Source: JAABSX01 sp964480455 (GTDB lineage Bacteria; Bacteroidota; Bacteroidia; Cytophagales; Microscillaceae). From it: DNA of 64,000 nucleotides. The position numbers and the translations under genes are program-made. Position 1 is the first letter of the stretch. Each line of letters opens with the position of its first letter. The notes below the pieces were generated by a model, which saw nothing but the letters and a program-made list of their open reading frames with translations, was not told where the DNA came from and did not search any database. Of the stretch, positions 24,091 through 33,261 are shown piece by piece. Where the stretch lies: assembly GCA_964480455.1 (NCBI GenBank), contig CAYZQI010000005.1, forward strand, positions 1-64,000, written 5' to 3'.

Positions 24091-27042
24091 ATGCACACAT
24101 CATCACTACATCAAGTAAGGTTTTTTAGCTCAAAAGCTGTTTTTTGGCTACCAATGCTCGTGTTATATTTGGGCTTACTTATGCAAACCTTTGCAGGATT
24201 TTCGCAGGGTTTGATAAGCCAAACCGAGGTAGTCAGCTTTACCAGAAACAAGTATGAAGCAGGCACTCAAAATTGGGACATCATCAAAGATGTCAATAAT
24301 CGCTTATACATAGCCAACAATGAGGGCTTGCTGGTGTACAATGGCACTAACTGGCAGCTGTATCCTGTACCAAATAAGACCATACTACGGTCTATTGGCT
24401 TTGGTAGTGGCGAGAAACTGTATGCAGGTGCTCAAGATGAGCTAGGCTATTTTGCACCAGATGAAGTAGGTAGGCTTCAATTTACGTCTTTGAAACACTT
24501 ACTACCAGCACAATACCAAAGATTTACAGATGTATGGCAGCTTGAGGTGAGGGGAGAAGAGGTTTTTTTTAGAACCAATGATAAGATTTTTAAGCTCAAA
24601 GACAATCAAATGACTGTGTATCCTGCCAATTCTTCGTGGCTTTCGTTGCATAAGCACCAAGGGCAGCTATTAGCACTTGATAGGCAGCAAGGCTTACTCA
24701 TCTACCAAAATAAAGTCTGGAAGCCCTTTATTCCCAAAGAAGCCCTGCCACCTAATTTTTTCATAACTGATTTGATAGATTACCAAAATGGTAGTAGTTT
24801 GCTCAGCACAGTAAGCAACGGACTCTATGTACTAAAGCAAAATAAATTAACACCTTTTCGCTTGAAATCTAATGAAATCAATGCCAATCAGCATTTTACA
24901 GCCCTTGCTATTCTGGAGGAAGGTGAATTTTTGGCAGGTACTTATTTCAATGGCATCTACCGCCTATCGGCAGAGGGTCAAGTACTGGAGAATATTTCTA
25001 CAAAAAATGGCATGCACAACAACACGGTTCGGTGTCTGCTGGCAGGTACTCACAATGAGGTCTGGGCTGGATTAGATAACGGACTGGCTTTTTTTACTTA
25101 CGACAACGCGATTAAACTTATCAACCCTTCAATATTTAACAATGGGACGGGCTATGATGTAAAGATACTCAATGATGCGTTGTATTTTGCTCTTTCTACA
25201 GGTTTGCTGTGGTTGCCCACTCAGTCGGCTACTGACCTGAGCAGCATTGCAGAAGAGCCTCAAACCATTATTGAAGGACTGACCTGGAACTTATCAGTGA
25301 TTGATAAGCAGTTGCTGGCAGGAAGAGATGATGGGTTATTTGTTGTTACAAATCAACAAGCCAAGCCCATTACCCAATTTACAGGCTACTGGACTTGCCG
25401 CCTGATAGCTCCAAGCCCTTCACCCAAAATGATGGCGGGAAATTACTTAGGTATTCATTTTTTTGAAATAGATGAGGGGCGTTTTGTAGATACAGACTCT
25501 AGCCGTAATTTTAAAGAGTCGAGCCGCTACACAGAAACAGATGGCAGTAGTATTTGGGTATCTCACCCCTACCGTGGGGTGTATAGATTCACTATGCAAG
25601 ATAAGTCTATTAAGCTTTTCACAAAAAAAGAAGGCTTGCCAACCGACCTAGACAACCATGTATTCAAGATAAAAGATGAAATTGTTTTTGCTACTCCAAA
25701 GGGGATTTATGTCTATGACTTTTCTAAAGATGCCATTATCAAATCAAAAATTTATACAGAAATATTCAAGGAAAAGCCCATTCGCTATTTAAAAGAAGAT
25801 GCGAAGGGAAATATCTGGTTTGTGCAAGAAAAGATGCTAGGTGTGGTAGATTTTAGCTCACCCAAGCCTGTGGTGCATTATATACCCGAGCTCAAAAATA
25901 AAATTGTGAGTGGTTTTGAAAATATCTTTCCCTACGACAGTCGTAATGTTTTGGTGGGAGGGGAGCCAGGATTTTACCATCTCAACTATGAAAAATACCT
26001 AGAAAACATCAAGCCTTTTTCAGTGTATCTCTCAAAGATAAAAACCTCTGGTGCGGCGGGCGTTGTACTTTTTGGAGGTTATGGCTCAGATGATAAAGTA
26101 AAGACGCTTATTCCTTACCATCTCAATTCATTGCTTTTTGGCTATACGGCCTCGGTGTATGGGCAGCTTCTAGGGGTGGAATATAGCTACTATCTCGAAG
26201 GCTTTGATACAGCGTGGAGTGAGTGGAGCAGCCACACAGAAAAAGAATATACCAACCTCCCCGCAGGAAGCTATACCTTTAAAGTGAAAGCAAGAAAAAG
26301 CCCCTCGCACGAGTCATCTGTCTATGCGTTTACTTTCTCGGTTACTCCTCCTTGGTACCAAACTTACTGGGCATACTTACTGTATTTTTTGCTAGTGATA
26401 GGCTTTTTATTTACACTGCTGAAATACCAATCAAGAAGACATAAGAAAAAGCAGGAAGTAAAGCGACTTGCTGATTTGAAAAAATTTGAAGAAGAACAAA
26501 AACAACAGGCTTATCAGCATCAACTCCAACTGGCAGAGTCAGAAAAGGAAACCATCCGCTTGCGCAACGAAAAACTAGACGCTGAAATAAAGCACAAAAA
26601 CGCTGAATTAGCCAGTGCTACCATGAACCTCGTCCAGAAAAGAGAGCTGATTTTGAAGCTAAAAAAAGAACTCCAACAACTCCAAAAAAACACAAAAATA
26701 GCTGCCAATGCCACTTTACTCAAACAGTTGCTCAGGGCACTCTCAGAGGAAGAAAAACTAGATGAAGAATGGAACAATTTTTTTATGCACTTTAACAGTG
26801 TGCACGGAGATTTCTTGAATATCTTAAAAAAGAAATTTCCCGACCTGAATCCACATAACCTGCGCCTCTGCGCTTATCTACGTATGAATCTCAGTAGCAA
26901 AGAAATAGCACCCCTCATGGGTATCTCTATCCGTGGGGTAGAAATCAATCGTTATCGCCTCCGAAAGAAACTCAATCTACCTACCGAAGCCAACCTGATA
27001 GAGTATTTGCTAAACATAGGCAATGAACAAGGTAGTGTTTAA
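24091..27042 (+). CDS. Triple-tyrosine-motif sensor with LuxR-like DNA-binding domain
   Basis: The chosen ATG 24091 gives a 983-residue protein with a signal peptide (about 1-40); a longer frame from 24016 is possible. A periplasmic beta-propeller-like region follows, then a Y_Y_Y domain with YSYYLEGFDTAWSEWSS, one transmembrane segment (WAYLLYFLLVIGFLFTLL), a long coiled coil, and a C-terminal HTH with LNPHNLRLCAYLRMNLSSKEIAPLMGIS and a recognition-helix region RGVEINRYRLRKKL. It has no kinase domain. Proteins of this build sense periplasmic glycans and regulate polysaccharide loci directly from the membrane. It is divergent from the nine-gene glucan locus and most likely activates it in response to beta-glucan oligosaccharides. 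Confidence 0.88.
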   Translation: MHTSSLHQVRFFSSKAVFWLPMLVLYLGLLMQTFAGFSQGLISQTEVVSFTRNKYEAGTQNWDIIKDVNNRLYIANNEGLLVYNGTNWQLYPVPNKTILRSIGFGSGEKLYAGAQDELGYFAPDEVGRLQFTSLKHLLPAQYQRFTDVWQLEVRGEEVFFRTNDKIFKLKDNQMTVYPANSSWLSLHKHQGQLLALDRQQGLLIYQNKVWKPFIPKEALPPNFFITDLIDYQNGSSLLSTVSNGLYVLKQNKLTPFRLKSNEINANQHFTALAILEEGEFLAGTYFNGIYRLSAEGQVLENISTKNGMHNNTVRCLLAGTHNEVWAGLDNGLAFFTYDNAIKLINPSIFNNGTGYDVKILNDALYFALSTGLLWLPTQSATDLSSIAEEPQTIIEGLTWNLSVIDKQLLAGRDDGLFVVTNQQAKPITQFTGYWTCRLIAPSPSPKMMAGNYLGIHFFEIDEGRFVDTDSSRNFKESSRYTETDGSSIWVSHPYRGVYRFTMQDKSIKLFTKKEGLPTDLDNHVFKIKDEIVFATPKGIYVYDFSKDAIIKSKIYTEIFKEKPIRYLKEDAKGNIWFVQEKMLGVVDFSSPKPVVHYIPELKNKIVSGFENIFPYDSRNVLVGGEPGFYHLNYEKYLENIKPFSVYLSKIKTSGAAGVVLFGGYGSDDKVKTLIPYHLNSLLFGYTASVYGQLLGVEYSYYLEGFDTAWSEWSSHTEKEYTNLPAGSYTFKVKARKSPSHESSVYAFTFSVTPPWYQTYWAYLLYFLLVIGFLFTLLKYQSRRHKKKQEVKRLADLKKFEEEQKQQAYQHQLQLAESEKETIRLRNEKLDAEIKHKNAELASATMNLVQKRELILKLKKELQQLQKNTKIAANATLLKQLLRALSEEEKLDEEWNNFFMHFNSVHGDFLNILKKKFPDLNPHNLRLCAYLRMNLSSKEIAPLMGISIRGVEINRYRLRKKLNLPTEANLIEYLLNIGNEQGSV

Positions 27043-27243
27043 CAGAGACTTGGTTAGAGTGCAATAAACGAGTTTTTTTCAACATACACATTTTAAGCAA
27101 GGACTGTCCAAATAAATAACCCAATAATCAGAGCGAAAATATGATCATTTCTTCCAAGATGTCTCCCAAAACATAAATTGAATATAACAGCTTACTTTTT
27201 AAAAATATTTGTGTATTTTTACCCACCCGAAACAAACAAAACT

Positions 27244-29724
27244 ATGGCAAAACCCAAAATCACCGATTTCAAACAGTTTAGCCAAGAGCTAAATAAAGCA
27301 GCTACTGAGGAAGATGTGAAAAATATCTATGCACAGCTTTTCGGCTTGAAGTACAACACCAAAGATAAACACGACCTCTATACACCTCAAGTCTTGTTTG
27401 AGTTCAAATATGATGTAAAGTTTACTACTCTAAAAGTACTCGCCAAAGTATTGGCTCAAACACTGTATTATGTGCATAGGCTCAAATATGGCTTTACAGA
27501 TAAACCCATCTCTCCTTACCTCTGTCTAGCAGATAAAAACGAGGCAATTTTATTCAAAACCATAGATTGGAAGCAATTTTATACAGATGAAAAAGAACAG
27601 TATGATTGGGATTTAGCTCCTAGCAACCCTGATGCAAAACTTGTAGAAAGCCTCAGCCAGACAAAATTACTGAGAGATACAAAAGTCTTTGACATTACCA
27701 ATAAACCCGATTTTGAAGTATTTTTTGAGCAGATGCAGCAAATTTTCACAGGGCAAATGCTACTTGAGGGCTTGGATAAGAAGTTTATCACTGAGGATAA
27801 TTTTGAAGATGTTTTTATCTATTGGAATCAAATTTTTGGCGAATCTGTCCGTAATGGCTTCAAGACAAGCCGCTACTTTGTGAGCGATATTCAAAAAGAC
27901 AACACCATTTTTATCAAAGAACAAAGTAAAGCCTTTTTTAGAATAGGAAGCACAGGCGACATCAAAGAAAAGAAAATTTTTGCTAAAGATTATGAGTATT
28001 TTTGGAATATTTATGAACGTGTGAGCAACTCCGATACCATGCGAAGCATACTCGCCAAAATAGACCGACTTACTGATGATACCATGCGTAGGTTTCATGG
28101 TGAATTTTTTACGCCTCTCCGCTTTGCACACAAAGCCCTCGAATACATAGAAAAAACGCTTGGTAAAGAATGGTGGAAATCTGGCAAATATCGCCTCTGG
28201 GATATGGCTGTAGGCACAGGCAACCTTGAGTATCATTTGCCTACTGATGCTCTGCCTTACTGCTACCTCAGCACACTCTACAAAGAAGACATAGAACACT
28301 GTCAAAAGCTCTTTCCACAAGCTACACTCTTTCAGTATGACTACCTCAATGATGATGTAGGCAATGTATTTGCTAATGGAAACCTCCCTTTTAACCTTAC
28401 TTGGAAACTCCCCGAACAACTCAGAAAAGATTTGCAAAATCCTGATATTCAATGGATTATACTCATCAATCCACCCTTTGCTACAAGCCAAACCGCTGGC
28501 ACACAAGGCAAAAAAGCCAAAACAAGTGTAAGCGATACGCAAATAAGAAAAGTAATGCATCAACAAGATTTGGGCGAAGTAAGTCGAGAATTATCTATGC
28601 AGTTTTTATTCCGAATCAAACAAGAGTTTAAGGGTAAAAAGGCACATTTTGGGCTTTTTTATAAAGTCAAATACATTAACTCTAACAACGACCAAAAATT
28701 TAGAGATAAAATATTCAAGTTTGCTTTTAAAAGAGGTTTTATGTTTTCTTCGGCTAATTTTTCAGGAACTTCTCAAAACTCACCTTTTCCTGTAGGTTTT
28801 CTGCTCTGGAACTTGGCAAAAGAACAAAGCATAGAAAAGCAAAAAATCATTTTAGATGTTTTTGATGCAGAAGTACAGAAAATAGCACAAAAACAAATCA
28901 AAACTGATGACCGAGAAAAGCACCTTAGCAAATGGATAAACCGACCTGCTGCTACGGTTATTTTTCCTCCTTTTGGTGGTTCTATCAATGTCAAAGCTGA
29001 TAATAAAGATGTGAGGGATAGAATCGCCAAAGCTTTCTTGGCTTCGCTCATGTGCAAAGGAAATGATTTACAAAATCAAAACTATACTGCCTTACTTTCA
29101 GGTCCTTATGCGAGTGCGGGCGCACTTTCGGTAGTACCAGCCAATTTTGAGCAGGCTATGGTGGTGCATGCCGTAAGAAGGCTGCCCAAAGCTACTTGGG
29201 AAAACGACCGAGACCAATTTATGCAAGCCACAAAACCCATTCCCAAAGAATTTATCTTAGATTGTGCCGTTTGGAATCTCTACAGCAATAGCAACCAAAC
29301 CGTAGCCATGCGTGATGTGCTGTATCAAAAGCAAAGCTACCAAATAGACAATCATTTTTTCCCTTTTCTAAAAAAAGACATTCAGACTTGGCAAATGAGC
29401 GATATAGACATCAAAACAAGCCTTTTGGCTGCTTCCGATGATAGATTTGTGGCACTTTGGCTACAAAAGCAAGCCTTTTCAGACGAAGCCAAAGCAGTGC
29501 TAGAGGCGGGCAAAGCTCTCTGGAAATTTTATTTTGAGCATCTTAGCCAACTCAATTCTCCCAAGTTCAAAATCAGCACTTGGGACGCAGGCTGGTGGCA
29601 AATCCGCAATGCCCTCGCAGACCAAAACTTAGGCAGTGAACTACTAGAAAACCTCAAAATAAAACATAAACTCCTGAAAGACAAACTCTTACCACAAGTG
29701 TATGGGCTGGGGTTTTTGGGGTGA
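27244..29724 (+). CDS. N6-adenine DNA methyltransferase, possibly a type IIG restriction-modification enzyme
   Basis: From ATG 27244 the protein has 826 residues; the TTG 27178 extension is less likely. The methyltransferase core has GEFFTPLRFA near 286-295, SAM motif I DMAVGTGNLE at 320-329, and catalytic motif IV INPPFA at 408-413. The N-terminal 60 residues contain KHDLYTPQVLFEFKYD, where D44, E53 and K55 could form a D-x8-E-x-K nuclease site similar to that of MmeI-type enzymes. No separate R or S gene is adjacent. The C-terminal half (about 550-826) may recognise the target sequence. Together this suggests a single-chain restriction-modification enzyme; an orphan methyltransferase is the alternative. 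It sits next to an ImmA/IrrE-DUF4411 pair, fitting a defence patch. Confidence 0.78.
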   Translation: MAKPKITDFKQFSQELNKAATEEDVKNIYAQLFGLKYNTKDKHDLYTPQVLFEFKYDVKFTTLKVLAKVLAQTLYYVHRLKYGFTDKPISPYLCLADKNEAILFKTIDWKQFYTDEKEQYDWDLAPSNPDAKLVESLSQTKLLRDTKVFDITNKPDFEVFFEQMQQIFTGQMLLEGLDKKFITEDNFEDVFIYWNQIFGESVRNGFKTSRYFVSDIQKDNTIFIKEQSKAFFRIGSTGDIKEKKIFAKDYEYFWNIYERVSNSDTMRSILAKIDRLTDDTMRRFHGEFFTPLRFAHKALEYIEKTLGKEWWKSGKYRLWDMAVGTGNLEYHLPTDALPYCYLSTLYKEDIEHCQKLFPQATLFQYDYLNDDVGNVFANGNLPFNLTWKLPEQLRKDLQNPDIQWIILINPPFATSQTAGTQGKKAKTSVSDTQIRKVMHQQDLGEVSRELSMQFLFRIKQEFKGKKAHFGLFYKVKYINSNNDQKFRDKIFKFAFKRGFMFSSANFSGTSQNSPFPVGFLLWNLAKEQSIEKQKIILDVFDAEVQKIAQKQIKTDDREKHLSKWINRPAATVIFPPFGGSINVKADNKDVRDRIAKAFLASLMCKGNDLQNQNYTALLSGPYASAGALSVVPANFEQAMVVHAVRRLPKATWENDRDQFMQATKPIPKEFILDCAVWNLYSNSNQTVAMRDVLYQKQSYQIDNHFFPFLKKDIQTWQMSDIDIKTSLLAASDDRFVALWLQKQAFSDEAKAVLEAGKALWKFYFEHLSQLNSPKFKISTWDAGWWQIRNALADQNLGSELLENLKIKHKLLKDKLLPQVYGLGFLG

Positions 29725-29872
29725 GAATAAAACAACACGCAATTATATTATAAAACGAATACTATGGAGATAACAATAACTATGTTAATAATTACATCTA
29801 ACTGAGGCTCAATAAACAAAGTATTTTCACATAGGTATTTACTTTTCTTTATGTTTCGTTTTACAAATAGTT

Positions 29873-29880
29873 TACTTTTG
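29873..29880 (+). promoter_or_regulatory. Candidate -7 box for the ImmA/IrrE-PIN operon
   Basis: TACTTTTG matches the Bacteroidetes consensus TAnnTTTG exactly, 60 bases before the ATG at 29940. A second match, TATTTTTG, follows at 29883-29890. No TTG at the usual -33 distance is obvious. Confidence 0.35.
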
Positions 29881-29939
29881 TTTATTTTTGTTTACTCAGG
29901 AGTTAAGTTATTCAAAATCATTAAATTTTTATTCACCTC

Positions 29940-31079
29940 ATGGCAACAAGGGTTGAAAATATAAATGCTAAAATAATTGAGTGGGCTATTATCAGGGCTG
30001 GTAATAATCTACAAGAGTTTTATGCTCAAAACCCTGATGTGCTAGAGTGGGTTAATGGAATTAAAAAGCCTACCATTAAGCAATTAGAAAACTTTACCCA
30101 TAAAGTTCATGTTCCTTTTGGCTATATGTTTATGAATCAGCCACCTAATGAATCTGTACCTATACCTTTTTTTAGAACTGGAACAGGCTTGATAAACCAA
30201 GTTTCTTTAAATGTGTATCATACTATACAAATCATACAAGACAGGCAAGATTGGCTAACTAGCTATTTAGACGAAAGCGGATATCCTGATTTAGATTTTG
30301 TTGGTAAATATAATGTCAATTCCAATTATAAAGAGATTGCAAATAATATCAGAACGACATTAAAGCTTTCTATAAATTGGGCTAGTAATCATGACACTTG
30401 GGAACAGGCTCTAGATTACTTGACTTTACAGATTGAGGAAGCTGGCATAATCGTCAATTTTAATGGGGTAGTTGGGAACAATACCAAAAGAAAAATACCA
30501 GTAGATGAATGTAGAGGATTTGTGCTAGTTGATAAGAAAGCTCCTTTTCTTTTCATAAATTCTGCTGATGCCAAGGCTGCCCAAATGTTTACTTTAATTC
30601 ACGAACTAGCTCATATTTGGCTAGGTGAAACTGCTGGCTTTGATAATAATCAGATGCTACCTGCCAATAATCCAATAGAAATACTATGTGACAAAGTGGC
30701 GGCTGAGTTTTTAGTTCCAGAAGTGTTTTTTAAAGAAAAATGGGATAAGAAACCAGATATAAAATATTTAAGCAAAGTTTTTAAAGTTAGCCCTATTGTC
30801 ATTGCTAGAAGAGCATTAGACTTAGGTCTAATTTCTAAACCTGATTTCTTTAAGTTCTACAATAATTACATTGCTGAGCTTAATCACAAAAAAGAAAATC
30901 AAAGCTCTGGAGGAGACTTTTATGCAACTACTAAAAAAAGAATCAGCTTAAGATTTGCTAGTTATGTAAATAACGCAGTCAAACAAAATCATCTTCTGTA
31001 CAGAGATGCCTATAATTTGACAAACTTAAAAGGAAACACTTATGACAGGTTTATTAATGAATATCTTTATCAGCTATGA
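29940..31079 (+). CDS. ImmA/IrrE-family metallopeptidase (antitoxin or regulator of the PIN partner)
   Basis: This 379-residue protein has an N-terminal helical region (about 1-70) with the EWVNGIKKPTIKQLENF pattern that usually precedes ImmA/IrrE domains in HigA/XRE-linked members. A zinc-peptidase domain follows with the motif HELAHIWLG (H221, E222, H225). The start codon of the DUF4411 PIN gene overlaps its end by four bases, so the two are translationally coupled. This pairing is a recurrent type II toxin-antitoxin-like arrangement, in which the first protein is the presumed antitoxin or controller. The substrate is unknown. A C-terminal segment after about 320 probably contacts the partner. 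Confidence 0.88.
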   Translation: MATRVENINAKIIEWAIIRAGNNLQEFYAQNPDVLEWVNGIKKPTIKQLENFTHKVHVPFGYMFMNQPPNESVPIPFFRTGTGLINQVSLNVYHTIQIIQDRQDWLTSYLDESGYPDLDFVGKYNVNSNYKEIANNIRTTLKLSINWASNHDTWEQALDYLTLQIEEAGIIVNFNGVVGNNTKRKIPVDECRGFVLVDKKAPFLFINSADAKAAQMFTLIHELAHIWLGETAGFDNNQMLPANNPIEILCDKVAAEFLVPEVFFKEKWDKKPDIKYLSKVFKVSPIVIARRALDLGLISKPDFFKFYNNYIAELNHKKENQSSGGDFYATTKKRISLRFASYVNNAVKQNHLLYRDAYNLTNLKGNTYDRFINEYLYQL

Positions 31080-31579
31080 GCAAATTCATTGTAGATTCAA
31101 ACTTCTTTATCCAAGCTCACCGTGCAACTTACCCTCTTGATGTTGCCAAAAGTTTTTGGGTAAAAATTAAAATTCTATCTGATAGAAATGTTATTGTTAG
31201 CATAGATAAGGTCAAAAATGAAATTTATGATAATTCATCGCACGAAGACGAACTTAAATCTTGGTCTGAATCAAATCTACCCTCTAATTTTTTTATGAAT
31301 ACCCAGTCTGTACTTAATAAATATATTGAAATCTCAAATTGGGCTACTTTAAATCAACACGGATATCAACAAAATGCTATTGATGAATTCCTTCAAGCAG
31401 GTCTAGCAGACCCTTGGTTGGTGGCTTTTGCAATGACTAATAACTGGACTATCATTACTCAAGAAAAGAGTGAACCAAATATAAAAAGGAAAATCAAAAT
31501 CCCAGAGGTATGCAATCAATTCAACATTAAATACATCAACACAATAGACTTGTTTAGAGAATTGAGGGAAACTTTTTAA
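31076..31579 (+). CDS. DUF4411 PIN-like toxin
   Basis: This 167-residue protein starts MSKFIVDSNFFIQAH, the first acidic position of a PIN ribonuclease fold (D8). A DPWLVAFAM segment near 112-120 carries another conserved aspartate, and ITQEKS follows near 127-132. DUF4411 proteins are PIN-fold toxins, expected to cleave RNA. It overlaps the ImmA/IrrE gene by ATGA. There is no signal peptide. Function is inferred from family and pairing; the exact RNA target is unknown. Confidence 0.85.
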   Translation: MSKFIVDSNFFIQAHRATYPLDVAKSFWVKIKILSDRNVIVSIDKVKNEIYDNSSHEDELKSWSESNLPSNFFMNTQSVLNKYIEISNWATLNQHGYQQNAIDEFLQAGLADPWLVAFAMTNNWTIITQEKSEPNIKRKIKIPEVCNQFNIKYINTIDLFRELRETF

Positions 31580-31600
31580 GCAAATTAAGATAAAATTTTG

Positions 31601-31802
31601 TTGATTGTCTGACAATTTTTGTGAAAACCTGTAGAGCGAACTTCCAGTTCGATGACTTTTATGTGCTGAATAGCATCAAAGTTTGTGATTGTCTGACAAT
31701 CGTTGTGATTCATCTATTAAGACTGCTTTGAGGCTACAATCTTGGGCTGTTTTCAGCTCTAGGGACTTATCCCTCTGTTCCACAAAAGTTGTCAGAGAAC
31801 CA
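31601..31802. mobile_element. MITE-like element with degenerate terminal inverted repeats
   Basis: The left end TTGATTGTCTGACAATTTTT (31601-31624) and right end (31780-31802, CCACAAAAGTTGTCAGAG) are inverted relative to each other. A further direct copy of the left end lies at 31686-31708. The interior 31631-31651 (GTAGAGCGAACTTCCAGTTC) is the exact reverse complement of a 21-base stretch found twice near 40.3 kb. No coding frame is present. The remainder of 31580-31901 holds nothing else recognisable. Confidence 0.6.
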
Positions 31803-31901
31803 TTTTGTTTACGGTTAATCATCACGAAGATAAGCTAAAAATTAAAAAAATGACTTATACTTCACACACCCAGATATTTCTACTCGTTCACTATAGTTTT
31901 T

Positions 31902-32078
31902 ATGTCAAAATCATCAATAGAATGGACAGAACTCACTTGGAATCCTACTACGGGTTGCGACAAGATTTCGGCAGGCTGTAAGTTTTGTTATGCCGAAGTG
32001 ATGGCAAAACGCTTGCGAGCAATGGGTGTGTTAAGTTATACTCATTATGAATGGATAGAGGGCTATGTACTAAAGTGA
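31902..32078 (+). pseudogene. Truncated DUF5131 (phage Gp37/Gp68-like) gene
   Basis: The 58-codon frame begins MSKSSIEWTELTWNPTTG and keeps the cysteine cluster C19, C26, C29 and the YAEVMAKRLRAMG block typical of the start of DUF5131 proteins, which normally exceed 230 residues. After about residue 46 the sequence departs from the family and soon stops. This is therefore a 5' fragment left by a deletion. It lies at the edge of the defence patch, 72 bases before the signalling operon's 3' end. Confidence 0.75.
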
Positions 32079-32150
32079 TTTTATTGATAGTTTAGAAAAA
32101 CGTGGATACTGTTTTTACTGCAAGACTGCTTGGAAGTAGGTTAAAATCTA

Positions 32151-33257
32151 TCAAACCATTTTTTGCCTTTTTCTCAGCTCTTCAAACTTTTCATTGGGTT
32201 GTATGCCTGTATCTCCAGAAGAGAGTTCAGGGTGGATACCCTTTACAAAATAAGTATGCACGTTGCCCATGTTCTTTGCTTCAATGGGTTCAGGTCTTTT
32301 TTGGCACACAAAAAAGTCTTTCACCAATTTGTAAGTTTCTTCGCTGATATGCACTTTTCCTACCTCGCCTGTACTTTCAAGCCGAGAGGCTAGGTTCACA
32401 CTGTCTCCCCATACATCATAGGCAAATTTCATTTTGCCAATCACACCTGCCACCAAATCTCCAGAATGTATGCCCATACGTAGCTGCCAAGAATCCAACA
32501 CTCCTGCATTTTCATTGAGCTGTTTGAGGGCAGCTTGCATGTGCAGACCTGCCAACACAAGGTCTATGGCGTGTGTTGGTGTTTTGGTGGGTACGCCTGC
32601 AACAGCCATATAGCAATCGCCAATGGTCTTTATTCGCTCTACATCATACTTTATTGCAATATCATCTAAGCAATCAAAGCAATTTTCTAGCATTTTTACG
32701 AGTGTTTGAGGTTCGTCTTTTAGTCGGCGCGCAGTGATTGAGAATCCTTTGATGTCAGCAAAAAGAATAGAAGCACTTTTGAAATAGCGTGAAGTAGCAT
32801 GGTCTTCTTCTCTCAGTTCTTCTACTACTTCTTGGGGAAATATTTTTAAGAGCAATTCTTCATTTTTTCTTTTGGCTTGGGTGAGTTCAAGGGCAGATTT
32901 TATGCGTGAAAGCAATTCCACCGAACCATCAATGGGTTTTTTGATGTAATCTATCACACCTGCATCAAAGGCGATTTTTAACTCCTCGTCTTTTGTGTTG
33001 GCAGTCTGCATGATGATAGGGATATGCCTGAGGTCATCACGGCTTTTTAATATTCTTGTGAGTTCAAGTCCTGTCATCACGGGCATGTTCCAATCAGTCA
33101 GTATCAAATTAGGCTGTTGTTTTTCTATGATTCTAAGGGCAATCTGCCCATTTTTGGCTTGTAAGATATGATAATCTTCTGTAGCATACCTAAGGTAATC
33201 TACTACTACTCTAAGTGTGTCGGGTTCGTCTTCTGCCACGAGTATGGTTGCTTTCAT
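32151..33257 (-). CDS. Response regulator with class III adenylate cyclase output domain
   Basis: From ATG 33257 this protein has 368 residues. The REC domain (about 1-122) has phosphoacceptor D55 in LTDWNMP and K106/K107 in YIKKPI. A short coiled segment leads to a class III cyclase domain (about 155-345), with metal aspartates D168 (FADIKGF) and probably D214, substrate-selecting K210 (RIKTIGD) and D281 (YDVWGD), and transition-state N288 and R292. The K/D pair predicts ATP rather than GTP as substrate, so it should make cAMP. It is the last gene of an operon whose first gene is a sensor kinase, so phosphorylation of D55 probably controls cAMP output. It is separated from the preceding gene by 4 bases. 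Confidence 0.9.
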   Translation of the reverse strand: MKATILVAEDEPDTLRVVVDYLRYATEDYHILQAKNGQIALRIIEKQQPNLILTDWNMPVMTGLELTRILKSRDDLRHIPIIMQTANTKDEELKIAFDAGVIDYIKKPIDGSVELLSRIKSALELTQAKRKNEELLLKIFPQEVVEELREEDHATSRYFKSASILFADIKGFSITARRLKDEPQTLVKMLENCFDCLDDIAIKYDVERIKTIGDCYMAVAGVPTKTPTHAIDLVLAGLHMQAALKQLNENAGVLDSWQLRMGIHSGDLVAGVIGKMKFAYDVWGDSVNLASRLESTGEVGKVHISEETYKLVKDFFVCQKRPEPIEAKNMGNVHTYFVKGIHPELSSGDTGIQPNEKFEELRKRQKMV

Positions 33258-33261
33258 AATT

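Noticed and set aside
4762..27042. SusC/SusD genes in the glucan locus
   Set aside because: Every open frame in the locus has another clear assignment, and none has TonB-dependent receptor plug or SusD features. They may exist elsewhere in the genome.
27760..28566. A 268-codon minus-strand reading frame inside the methyltransferase gene
   Set aside because: It is antisense to a gene with clear motifs on the plus strand, has no recognisable domain, and its composition follows that of the overlapped gene.
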